DNA from: Echria macrotheca
Lineage: Eukaryota > Ascomycota > Sordariomycetes > Sordariales > Schizotheciaceae
NCBI GenBank assembly: GCA_030411725.1
Contig: MU839835.1
Location: 1,302,001-1,366,000 of the forward strand
Length of the DNA: 64,000 bases
Reading direction: 5' to 3'
Position numbers and translations under genes: made by a program. Position 1 is the stretch's first letter. The number at the start of each line of letters is the position of its first letter. Shown here piece after piece: positions 22,801-33,026 of the stretch. A model generated the notes under the pieces. The model made no database searches. It saw only the letters and a list, made by a program, of their open reading frames with translations, and was not told where the DNA came from.

Positions 22801-24063
22801 GTAGTGCAGCTTGGCTCTGCTGTCAGCAGATGGCCAGCAGGTTGGGGGCCATGCTGGTCAGTCTTTTTGCTCTATCGGACGGATCCACACCGACTACCGA
22901 AGCCCGTGTCTAACTTCCAGGGGTTCCATCACGGACGCCAATGTTCAGAAGCTGACGTCCACCCTTCTGGAGTAATGTACGCGAGGGGCCAAGCAGCATG
23001 AAGCCGTCGTGACCAGCTTGGACAGCCGCATGTTATATTTGCTTCCGGATAAGCCGGGCTTGGTTGACGACCACATCCACAACGACAAAATATTCCATAT
23101 TGACGGTTGACTACGCTGTCCAGTAGCTACGGAATATTTGCTACTTCCTGGCCTATAGGGACGGGTAGAGACAGTGGGGCACATATCTACGGTCCTATGT
23201 TACCAAAACACGAGGTAGCTGAATCTTGTACGCAACGGTTATTCTCTGCAACCTGTGCCTCCTAATGTTACTCTATCGACACGGATATCTGCTGTTCTAC
23301 GGATACAAACATGTTTGATAACAAACATAGGGTTGCACGACACATGTACTATGCAGGTGCCGTGGCCCATTGCGCCCACCATGAAGGACAAGATCTACGA
23401 CACGACTGCGGGACATTCAACAAGTGGATTTGTATATCCCGAGAATGGGTGTGGATCTCTCGGTTGCTCCCGTGTTGTGTCGATCGTGGTAGAGACAGTT
23501 ATGTCATACGCAGTACCAATACTGCCCAACTATTCAACATTCTCCTCGTATCCACTTCGAGAAAGCAGGTTAGAAACGATATGGTAGGCCATATGAGCAG
23601 GTCAACTTAGGTATTTCTATCTCTTACCTAGAGCGGGGAGAGAAGCGGGAAGTCGGCCAAGAAACGGGAAGGAAGGTGAGAATCATGTCAAGTCATTACC
23701 TTGTAAAGGAATCCAATAGCTATTAGAAGAGATGCAAGGTGATGTTTTTACCACTTCTTATCAATGATCTAACACCAGTGGTGGTGGAGTGCAGAGTCTT
23801 ATCGGTGTTTTTCCCACGTCGCAATCTAAGGGATAACAGGAAGCAGCCGATATTCTAACCAGAAACCAGGCACATAAGTGTACTGCACCGAATTCAATTT
23901 GTTAGGCCAGGAAGGAGCACCCAGTCAAGATGGAAGGCGCGCAAGGACCCAGGGCACTGTGTTTAGCCAGCTACAAGCTCAACTCTCCTCTTCCACAAAA
24001 CAAGCATCCTTACTTCAGTCTTTCAAATTCAAAACATCACCAAACCACCTCCCACAACAGCCA
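19834..24063. other. 4.2-kb stretch without recognisable genes
   Basis: This gap lies upstream of the permease and downstream of the SDR gene. Open frames of 60-190 codons exist on both strands but none shows family motifs, consistent splice sites or a likely start. Composition is mixed and not strongly AT-rich over most of its length. Near its end (23899-24012) is one copy of a dispersed repeat. It may contain a long permease promoter, a non-coding RNA or decayed sequence; none can be shown from sequence alone. Confidence 0.4.
23899..24012 (+). repeat. Dispersed repeat, copy A (possible LTR remnant)
   Basis: Starting at TGTTAGGCC, about 110 bp align without gaps to 36399-36512 at roughly 74% identity by hand count. 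Shared blocks include GGAAGGAGCAC, GATGGAAGG and TTTAGCCAGCT. Both copies are in the + orientation. The TG start and small size suggest the end of an LTR, but no CA end, target duplication or internal gene is seen. Confidence 0.6.
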
Positions 24064-24969
24064 TCACTCATTATCATCAACCCCCTTGAGCACCATGGTC
24101 AACACCTTGGTCCCCTCAATCTCCCCCCTCCTCGCAACCAACTCCTCGGCATCCCAATTCGCCCAGACAAACTTTCCCTTCAGAAAACCCGCCTCCTCCG
24201 AAGCCAACCATACATAAAAATTCCCCGGCAGCTCCGCATCGTCCGGCGCCTCCTTCTGGAACCCATTCGCCGCCGTAGCCACCCACCCGGGCTGCGTACT
24301 GACAACCCTGACGTGCGGATGCTCGACCTGCACGTAATCCGTAAACTTCAGAAGCGTCGCCCGCGCGATGCTGTACATGCCGAACCCGGGCACCGGCGGG
24401 AAGTGGGCGAAGCACGTGTTGGTGCTGATCAGCACACCTGATCCAGAAGGACAGAAACGGAGCCAGGCCTGGATGGCGTGGACGGCCTGCAGGACGGTCG
24501 ATTTGTACGCTTCCCAGAGGTTGTCGTCGGTCACGGTGGCGGTGACGCCCGCGATGGCGGCGGGGTCGGGGCCGGCGTTGGAGACGAGGACGTCGATTTT
24601 GGAGTCAGGGCCGAGGGCCGTGGTGATTTTAGTGAATGCACGGGTGGCTTGGTCGCGCGAGATGAGGTCGGCTTGTTCGTAGTGGACTTTGACGGCCGAA
24701 GGGTCAGGGGCCGCGGCCAGGATTAGGGGGATGGCGGCGGTGAGCTTGTCGAGGCGGCGGCCGATGATGGAGACCGAGGACGCGCCGGCGCGGGCGAAGG
24801 ATTGAGCTACGGCGAGGCCGATTCCGGTGGCGCCGCCGGTTATGACGATGTTGCGGCCGGCGGCGGAGAGGGCTGGGCGGGTTGGGGAGATGAAGGGGTA
24901 GGGGGAGGTGTGCCAGGTTGCGGTGAAGGGTTTGACTTTGGGGATTAGGGATGGGTCGACGCCGGGCAT
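24064..24969 (-). CDS. Short-chain dehydrogenase/reductase with atypical active site
   Basis: NAD(P)-dependent oxidoreductase fold, 301 residues, single exon. The start is the ATG of MPGVDPSLIPK; the frame upstream has only a GTG. The Rossmann glycine motif is ITGGATGIG (43-51), the NAG motif is SNAG at 130-133, and the catalytic Tyr is 199 in GMYSIARATLLK. The residue four after Tyr, normally Lys, is Arg 203. The usual Ser may be S182 in LISTNT. An extended N-terminus of about 38 residues precedes the fold, as in several fungal secondary-metabolism or aromatic-degrading SDRs. The gene is divergent from a Zn2Cys6 regulator 341 bp away, suggesting the regulator may control it. Substrate unknown. 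Confidence 0.85.
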   Translation of the reverse strand: MPGVDPSLIPKVKPFTATWHTSPYPFISPTRPALSAAGRNIVITGGATGIGLAVAQSFARAGASSVSIIGRRLDKLTAAIPLILAAAPDPSAVKVHYEQADLISRDQATRAFTKITTALGPDSKIDVLVSNAGPDPAAIAGVTATVTDDNLWEAYKSTVLQAVHAIQAWLRFCPSGSGVLISTNTCFAHFPPVPGFGMYSIARATLLKFTDYVQVEHPHVRVVSTQPGWVATAANGFQKEAPDDAELPGNFYVWLASEEAGFLKGKFVWANWDAEELVARRGEIEGTKVLTMVLKGVDDNE

Positions 24970-25310
24970 TTTGGCGGTGTTTTGGTTTGCAAGTATGGGT
25001 TTGAGTACAAGAGAAAATGCTCGATTCACCTAGGACGGGAGTATGGTGGATATAGACTTTATAGTCGTGTTCAACTGTTTGATTTCATGTACGGTTTACA
25101 TCGTCACCAACAACAAACGTCAGTCCGTCGGGTTGATTCTGTCCTTTTGCTTCCTCATCACCAATTTTGATTCAAAATCAAAATGATCATTGCTGTGTTG
25201 TGGTCCAAGAAGGATCAAAGGCATACACTTACATCTCTTAGTCAGCGTGCAGCTCCCCAGGTCCGCGGACCTGTCTCCAACATTTGTCATCCCATCTCCG
25301 TCTCTTCAGC
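24970..25310. promoter_or_regulatory. Divergent promoter, SDR / Zn2Cys6 regulator
   Basis: A 341-bp intergenic region between divergent start codons. An inverted CGG/CCG-type pair is the expected binding site for a Zn2Cys6 factor; a CCGCGG core lies at about 25262-25267 (GGTCCGCGGACC). This is a 12-bp perfect palindrome at 25260-25271 and is a candidate operator by inference. Confidence 0.55.
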
Positions 25311-27374
25311 ATGTCTCGACTCAACACTCAACTCATTCTTGAATCTGATGAAACAGGTCCGAAATTCTCGGCTCTGATTACCAGCAACATGGACGTTGAC
25401 AGAACCAAAGCCCCGCCCGTGGTCCGCGGCCTGGAGAAGCGCAAGGTGAGCTCCATTTCTTACCCATCAGTCCGGACATACCACTAACACCACAGGCCTG
25501 CGACCTCTGCCACATCAAAAAGATCCGATGCGACACCAAGAAGCCGGTATGCGGCCACTGCGTGGTCTATGGTGCACAGTGTACCTACACACCGCACATC
25601 AAGAAGCGGCGGGCCGAGGTCAAGGTCAAGACCAGGTGTGTTTCATTTGGGAAGACCTTGTAAGGAGTGTATCTGACCGAATATAGCGTCACCACATCCG
25701 TGCAGATCACCTCTACCGATGATCACCCCGTAAACCCCGTAGCCGAAACCGTCTCGGTCCTCCCGGCTCACTCCGATCTCATCCCCCGTCTCACCGACTA
25801 CTTTACGCACCTCAACAGCATCCTCCCGCTATTCGACCCGTCCGTCTTGTCTGAAATAGTTTCAGACCCCCAATCCCCTTCACTCGTAGCCGCAGCAAAC
25901 GTCATCCTCGCCCTGACATACAAGAACCGCGCCACCACTCTCCCCCCTCTGCCGTCCTTCGACCCCGAGACATGCACCAAGACCGCAACCCGCCTCCTCG
26001 ACGACGCCGACACTGTCCCCAGCAGCCTACTCACCCTCCAAACCCTTCTTGGTCTTTTGGTCCTCCAACTCAGCAGCCCCCACCGACCTCTCCACACCAC
26101 GGCCCTCCTCGCGCGCTCCGTCGCGCTAGCCTACCACCTCGGTCTGCACCAGCACCAAAACAACACCCATTTCGACGCACCCACAGTCCAGACCCGCATC
26201 CGCACCTTTTGGGTCCTCTACATTTTGGACCACGACATAAACACGCGCCTGAGCAACCCCCCCCTCCTGAGGCCGGACGACCACGACATCCCCCCGTTCG
26301 AATCGGCTGTCGGATACGGCCTCATCCCCCTGTCCCTGTCTTCTCCGACCCAGGAACAGTCCTTCGACTACATGCGCGCACGCATCCAGCTCGCGCACAT
26401 CCAAGCGTCCATCTACGAGGGTGTTTACTCGGTCCGCGCCACGTCTCAGTCCTCACCAGACACTTGCACCGAGAACATCCACGACCTCCTGCGCTCTTGG
26501 TTGCTCCTAATTCCCGCCCAGCTCGGTCCCGACCGGTTGTCCTCCCTGTCGGAGGAGGACGACATCCCGAGCGTAGTCCTAAAACGCCAGTTGATCAGCC
26601 TCTATTTTAGTTATGTCGCCTGTTTTATGCATGCTCACCGCGTCGGCACGCATGAAGCGGAATGGATCGGCCGGTTGGCCGAGTACAGCCAGGGACTAAT
26701 TGTGACGAATTCTTCTCTGTCTCCCCGGTCATCGGGATGGAAGGCTCCTGCTTCAGGCTGGGGCGACGTGGTTGCCGCGGCGCGCGATGGTGCGAGGTTG
26801 ATGCGTGCTGTGGAGCGGGATGATGAGGGACTTGTTTGGTTTGTTTATTTTTCATCTCCCTCCCTTTTCTAGGTACATATTTGTCCCGGGGGAATTATAT
26901 ACTGACATAGAAAAAAAAAGGAACACAACATGCACATATATATCCGCATCGCTGGTTCTTATTGCGAATCTGCTCACCATCTCCGAGAGTACCTCCTCTG
27001 GTTATCAGGAAGACACCACCGGCCTGGATATTGATTCGCAGCTGGTCACGGAATGTTTGAGCTACCTGGAGAATGCGGCATCCAGGAGACCAACAACAGA
27101 CGAAGGAATAAAGAGGATGTTTGCCGCCATCTCGGAACTGGGATGTCGCGCGAGGATTGCTAGGGCGAGGTTTTTGGTTGAGAGGGGAGGACAGGGACAG
27201 GGACAGGAAAAGGGGGAGGGGGTGAGGTGGTTGGAGGCCGAGGCGAGGAAGAGCGCGGCGTGGTCGGCTAGGATGTTGGTTGAGGCGTTTACCGGGGCCG
27301 GGGTTAAGCCTTTGGTTACGAGGGTTGCTGGGAGGCGGGGGACGGTTGGTGACGGGTGTTTGATGTCTACCTAG
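25311..27374 (+). CDS. Zn(II)2Cys6 fungal transcription factor
   Basis: Binuclear-cluster regulator. Model: join(25311..25445, 25496..25635, 25687..26838, 26873..27374), 642 residues. The cluster is at C47, C50, C57, C64, C67 and C74 (CDLCHIKKIRC, VCGHC, AQC), followed by a basic linker KKRRAEVKVK. The fungal-specific middle homology region spans about 150-350, with LARSVALAYHLGLHQ and TRIRTFWVLYILDHDINTRL as landmarks. The last intron (GTTTGT..TTTCTAG) joins GLVW to YIFVPGELY. The C-terminal part (WLEAEARKSAAWSARML) is Gly/Gln-rich around 27190-27220. The stop overlaps a CTACCTAGGTAG palindrome. The divergent SDR gene is the obvious candidate target; other targets cannot be inferred. Confidence 0.88.
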
Positions 27375-28856
27375 GTAGATTTGGAAAAGGGGTGGTGGTG
27401 GTTGTGTGAGAAGGGATGGATAGGAAGTAGGAGGAGGTTGAGAGAGGTGGAGTGAACACATTGCAGGGCGGCTGCTGTGCCTACCTTAGGTACCGGGGAT
27501 GAGTTGAAATAGGTACCTTGGCGGAAAATTCTTGCTGGCTCATTATTAGAAGGGTTGTGTTGTGCAATGGGTTGCCCTATTTATATTGTATTGTAGGTAA
27601 CCATTTTCAGGGGGCGTGCTCTGACGCAAGTCTCGCAAAGGGGGTCATAATATGTCTCTTGTAAGCCCTTGCAACCACCACTTGTCCGCCATCTTTTTCA
27701 TTAGGGAGGATACTAGACGCAGGTTGGCGTCAAAAAAACAGATGGTTTTTTTTTTTTTTTTTTTTTTTTGGGTGAAAAGTAAAGAAGATCTAGAAGGATA
27801 CCTTGTAAACGTGCAGCGTGTAGGGGTATGGGGAAATGAGACAGGACCTTGTCTGGTCTACCTTGTAGAAAGGCTACTATAACGCGCCCTGTAAGGTATA
27901 TATTGTAAATGCATCTATGGTACTAGTGACTGGTCTAATAAGGCCTTGTACTATTACTACGGTGGCAATGGCCCTAGTAACCCACAACCCCGGGACCTAT
28001 CCACCTACCTCCCTACCTACCCACCCAGGGGAAGCATAGAACACGCAACAAAAGATCCAAACCCGTAAAAAAATAGAATAATAAAGGCATCAGATGCTTC
28101 GCTTACCTAGGTAGCAACCTGGGCGCCCGGCACTGCCAACTAATTCACCCCAACCACCACAATCACACACTCCAGCACCCCTATATAACCCACTCTCCCC
28201 CCCAAATCTATCACATACGACCATACCCACTGGAGAACTCGGGATCCCGTCCGCTCTCCCATAGATAAGCCAGTGAGGGCCAGACTAGTAGTTGGGTCGG
28301 TGACGACCAGCGAATCCCTGGTGTTGTATGTCTTTTTTTTTTGGTCCCTCCCTGCTATTCTGTCTGTTCCTGTTTGTACCACCTATCCCGTCGATGTTTT
28401 ATCTTCTTCGTGATGACACCTATACCATGCAGGATATCATCTCGAATATATATATAGGAGTGGTGATGGCTTCTTGTCCCGCTCCAATTGCAACCAAGGT
28501 GGAGTGTAAAGTTAAATAGGTACCCAGGGTCTTTCGTGTGTGGGTTGCACCCGGGGGGACCTGGGAAGGCCTCCTCCAGTGCTTCTTCACACCAGGCATC
28601 ACACGGGGCAACTTCCTTTCATCACCCAGAGAAATGAGCAAAGGTATATATACTGAGAATCTGTTACCCGGTAGATATATATGCTATATACTCATCTGAC
28701 TTCACAAGCCGAAAAGTGTGAGCGGACGATCCGACACTGCTTCAGCTCTCTCGAGTAATCCGTACCCCTGGTCCACCAACACATATACATCCTCAACATC
28801 TTCAATAAACACACATCTAGTACAATACATCCCCAGGAGAGCAGCAGAGCACCAGC
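27375..28856. other. Intergenic, low complexity
   Basis: About 1.5 kb between the regulator and the DNAJC28-like gene, convergent. It holds a T24 run (27746-27769), CCTACC-rich sequence near 28000-28025 and several TAGGTA/TACCTA palindromic motifs (27481-27494, 27509-27517, 28103-28114). No gene seen. Confidence 0.5.
27746..27769 (+). repeat. T24 homopolymer
   Basis: Twenty-four uninterrupted T residues in the intergenic region. It could mark the A-tail of an old retrocopy in the minus orientation or be slippage; no flanking element supports the former. Confidence 0.9.
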
Positions 28857-30617
28857 TCACTTCCCCCAAAGATCCCTCCAAAACTCCTTCAGCCCATAAT
28901 GCGGCGCAGGCGAGTCATACACCACCCTCTCCCTCGCCCGTCCGCCGCCGTCCCCATCACCACCGCCCCCCAACAACTCCAAAATCCCTTTCGTGCGTCC
29001 CATGCCCATCCCCTGCGCAGTCTTCACCGGCGGCGCCGTCGCCCTCACCTCGATCTCGCGCGCAAGCTCCGGCGCGACCTCGGCATAACAACTATCCAGC
29101 TCGCGCTGCAGCGAGAAATACGGCTTCTTGGCCAGCTCGGGCGCCATGAGATTATACGAGCGCGTGATGGCGTTGAGGTTGGCGATGGCGAGCTCCATGT
29201 ACGACTTCTCTGCCGCTTCCCAGTCTGGGTCGCGGAATGGCCTTGTACTGACAACGACAGCTTGTTCTTCTTTGGCAGCAGCGGCCGGGGATTCATCAGA
29301 GGGAGTCGTCTGCTGCCGGATCCGGGCCATGACCACATCGTCGGTCGAGTTGGTAGGCACAGAGATCTGCTCAACCGGCGTCCGGCGCGGATTATACGCC
29401 TCCTCGGCCCGGGCATACGCCGTCGCCCTGTCCATCTGTTCCTGTAGGGTCCCGCCGCGACTGGCAATCATCCTAGCCGCGTGTCGCCGCCAGTCGTTCC
29501 GTAGCCTCTTCCGGAAAACAGTCGCCGCCTTTAACAGTTCCTGCTGCTTCTCGATCCACGGCGGCACAATCTCCTGCCGCTTGATCATCTTGTTCATGAT
29601 GTACTCGGTCTGCCTGTCGTTCAGCCACGCCATGCCCATCTGTCTCTTCGTGTGAAGCACACATACCGTATCAATAAACGGATTATCCGCCCGTGCATCT
29701 CTTTCCACCCCAGGTCCACGCGGAATGTTCTAAGTATCACACACACCCGTCAGCACCTCCTCCCCCACCAATTTTTTTTCTCTATTCCATACCTTAAACT
29801 GCCCTCTTGCAATAGCATCCTCAATCCTCTCATTAGCCAACGCCGCCAGCCCGGTAACAGAACTCGGCATCCCCCTTGCCCCGGGCCGAAACCTCTCCCT
29901 AAACTCTTTTCTCAATGCCTCCCTCTCCTCTTGACTCAATCCCTTCTCCTCCTTCAACCCCATCCCCGCATACGCCTGCGCCCTGTCCCGCGCACTCGCC
30001 ACCCTCACCCCCCTATCCCTACTTCCCCCCGACCCTCTAATCCGCAAATCCACCGGCACCACCACCTCCGGTGCTCTCACTTTCCCCCTTTGTCCCGGCC
30101 CCAAAGGTTTCCTCGCATCATTCAGCATCCGCAACACGGCGTCCTCGGTCGCCTCCTCGCCCGTCCACGGCTGCGCCGCGGCAACGTGTCTCGTCCCCTC
30201 CCCGGCCGCGGCGGGGATTTTTGTCGCGCCCAAACCGGCCTGTGACAAAGCCGAGGCGTGCTCGGTGGAAAACTGGGCGTCGGCGAGTTTCGCGAGGAGT
30301 TTGTCCCGAAGGTCTTCGCTGAAGCCCGCTTCCGAGAGGATCGTCCGGCGCGAGGCGCGGGTCCCTTCGAGGAGGGCGGACTCGGTTGCTTCCTCTAGGC
30401 GGCGGGTCATGGCGCCTTTTTCTGAGGTTTCTGGCTCGGAGGACGGTGGCTCGGGGGTTGCGGGGGCAGCATGGTTATTGTTGTTGTTGGAGGGGGGGAG
30501 GGAGCGTCGGCGGGACGAGTGGCTTAGTTGGCGTGTTGAGGGGGAGGTGAGTCGGGAACGGGGAGGACGTCGGAGGGCGCGGGTACAGGCCGCGCAGAGG
30601 TAGGGCGTTGAGGACAT
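28857..30617 (-). CDS. DnaJ homologue subfamily C member 28-like protein (DUF1992), mitochondrial
   Basis: Model: complement(28857..29729, 29793..30617), 565 residues. The N-terminus (MSSTPYLCAACTRALRRPPR) is Arg/Ser-rich without acids, as expected for a mitochondrial presequence. The conserved DUF1992 core is split by the single intron: LANERIEDAIARGQFK joined to NIPRGPG, then ADNPFIDTVCVL, MNKMIKRQEIVPPWIE and KQQELLKAA. There is no J domain with HPD motif in this protein, although the family is named after DnaJ. A low-complexity Asn/Pro region lies near 45-65. C-terminal segments RSYNLMAPELAKKPYFSLQRE and the final LKEFWRDLWGK are also typical for fungal members. Role is unclear; orthologues are linked to mitochondria or Golgi transport. 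Confidence 0.88.
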
Positions 30618-31978
30618 CTAGCGCGCGTGAATTGGTGAGGTTTAGGAAGAAGGTAGGAATTCGTGGAGGGGCGAATCCTTGGATCGCGAAGTTCGGGAGC
30701 TCGGAGTGATGATGCCGATAAGGACTGTTATCTGTACAGTGTGGGGACTGTGCTGGATGCATCCCCGTTGAAATGGTCCATTTAAGCCGACTTCTACGGT
30801 TTAAGTCTAGAGTTGAAGCTAAAGCACCTGGACTTCAAACTTGCATGCTAAAGAGCACTTTCTCAAATAGTCTATTTCCATAAAACCTAGAGATAATGCA
30901 AGCCTACCTACCTGTACCGAGTCTCTACCACGGCCTCCTCAACCACCACAGTTCAGAAAGACATGCGGAATCCCCAACCTCGATTGCGGAACAAACCAAA
31001 CAACGACCCCCAGGTACAGCGTCTTCACTAGGTAAGGTAGCGTGATATCGTAAGGTGTGCAAATACGAAACGAGATTGATATCCATCGGTGTCCGACCCG
31101 TCTCGACTCTCATGGCCTCCTACCTACCTTACCTATCCGGTTAAAACTGGCATTGACCGAACCTTTTGCCTGTAACCCTCTTAACTCTCTCTAGCTATAA
31201 TAAGTCGTAGAAAGATTTGCTCGTATACCCCGAGCGAATGAAACAGGCAGCGGAGTTGACATTTTTCTGTCGACATACCTACTTTAAACCGTACTCGAAC
31301 TTGCAAATCACGTAGCTTGTTAAGCGGTACCCAAGGTACTTGTAACTGTCTAAGTGTCCAGCATTCTTTCAATCACCCGTTACATCCTGCGTGCGTACCC
31401 AAGGTGTTACGAGCTTGATTTCAGGATCTTACATCTAAATCCAGGTATATACTACAAAAATCGTACATGTGAAAAACAAAACAGCTGCCTGCTTTTTTTT
31501 ACTTTGGTGGTCTGGCATTTCTGCTGCTGCGCGGTTCTTTCCAATGAATCGAGACACTTACACATCACACACACACCCGAGTATTTCAACAACCTGCTTC
31601 CTTCTATCAACACCTTTATTCCCATATGATTTATATCTGCATAGAACTTGTGTCCTTACAACAGGAACAGCTTAGTCCGTCCAAAATCCAAATCCGCGTA
31701 TCCTACCCGTGTAAGCTTCATAAAGGCATGCAAGTAAGGTGAGCCGGCCGCCTAAACCATTTTGCCGACATGTATATGTAGAAGACCCTTACATACGGAA
31801 AGGACCCCGGCACCGGCCGGTCGGTAGATGTACCCAGATGTTTATAGCTGAGAAAGTAAACCCCTCCCCGTCTGCTATTCGAGTGAGCCAAGAATCTCTG
31901 CGCAGCTACTGCTCCATCGACACTGCGACAGCCTCCCCCCTCCGCCGTCGTGTTATATCCTCACTGCGTAAGCGTAAA
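30618..31978. other. Divergent intergenic region DUF1992 / DUF8021
   Basis: About 1.36 kb between divergent starts. It contains several TACCTACC and GGTACC-like motifs (30903, 31027-31042, 31117-31135). The + frame from 31739 is open into the DUF8021 gene but its upstream part does not look coding. Confidence 0.45.
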
Positions 31979-32830
31979 ATGATCGGGTTACTCCTCCTCA
32001 CCCTCGCCGCCCTCGCCTCGGCGACCTGCGACCGGGCATCACTCAAATCCGCCACGGACCGGTACATCATCGCCCAAAGCACCGGCCAGCTATCCTGGCT
32101 GGCACCGGCCCTCTCACCAAACACAACATACTGGGAAAACCTCGTCCAAGTCCCCCTCCCACTACAAAACAACACCACGTCCGCCGCCATCCTCTCCCGC
32201 TCCCTACGCATCGACCACCACCGCACAGCCTTCGACACAGTCCAATGCGCCACCTTCACGGAGCTCCTCTCCCTCTCCCCCTCGTCACCCTACCAGATCG
32301 CGACCCAACTGCGCCTCGACCCGTCGACCACCAAAATACAAAAAATCGACAGCATCGTCACGACAACAGGCGACCTGCTCTTCAGCCCCTCGCACGCGCT
32401 GCACTACATCCTCCAGCAGCCCGACTGGAACGCATTCCTCACAACAACCGCATCCCGCACGCCGCGCGCATCCCTCCAGGCCGCCGCCGACGCCTACTAC
32501 GACTTCTTCGTCAACAAGTCGGTCGTGGTGCCCTGGGACCGGCCGTGCACGCGCGTCGACGGCGGCTTCCTCGACACGCCCGACATGGACTGCAACACCG
32601 ACATCCCCGACGGCGTCACGGTGCGCACCGTCGACCGGCGCTACGTCATCGACGAGGACGCCGGCGTCGTGCAGGTCACGAGCAACTTTGGCGTCATCGG
32701 GCCGGATAGCCACGAGTTTTGGGTCGTCGGCGGGAAGATCCGCGGCATCCGGTCGGCGACGGTGTGTCCGGACAAGAAAAACTGCGGGCTGGAGAGGCCG
32801 GCTGCTTTGGGGGAGGATATTGGGTACTGA
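31979..32830 (+). CDS. Secreted DUF8021-domain protein
   Basis: 283 residues, single exon, starting at MIGLLLLTLAALASATC, a signal peptide with cleavage near residue 16-18. Mature domain landmarks are CDRASLKSATDRYI, SPNTTYWENL, IDHHRTAFDTVQCATFTEL, PYQIATQLRLD, KIQKIDSIVTTTGDLLF and DAYYDFFVNKSVVVPWDRPC, followed by LDTPDMDCNTDIPDG and ATVCPDKKNCG. This is the DUF8021 pattern seen in extracellular proteins of Pezizomycotina, with an NTF2-like character (ITTGDLLF plus the YYDFFVNK helix). At least six Cys suggest disulfides. Upstream frame continues open to 31739, but the signal peptide fixes the start. The gene ends about 200 bp from the convergent NACHT gene. Confidence 0.85.
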   Translation: MIGLLLLTLAALASATCDRASLKSATDRYIIAQSTGQLSWLAPALSPNTTYWENLVQVPLPLQNNTTSAAILSRSLRIDHHRTAFDTVQCATFTELLSLSPSSPYQIATQLRLDPSTTKIQKIDSIVTTTGDLLFSPSHALHYILQQPDWNAFLTTTASRTPRASLQAAADAYYDFFVNKSVVVPWDRPCTRVDGGFLDTPDMDCNTDIPDGVTVRTVDRRYVIDEDAGVVQVTSNFGVIGPDSHEFWVVGGKIRGIRSATVCPDKKNCGLERPAALGEDIGY

Positions 32831-33026
32831 TGAGTTGAGAGTGATCTATAGATGTGTGTTGGCCGTGTGCGGTTAATTTTCTTTACTTTTCATCCAAAAA
32901 CAGATCCGTTTTCTGACGTCAACCCTGGGTCTAGTGTGCGGTTAAGAAGAGTTCTGGATGAGATATTTGAGGGGGAAAAAAATGAGGGCGAGGAGTACCT
33001 ATTCAGTGGGGAAACTTACCTGGCTC

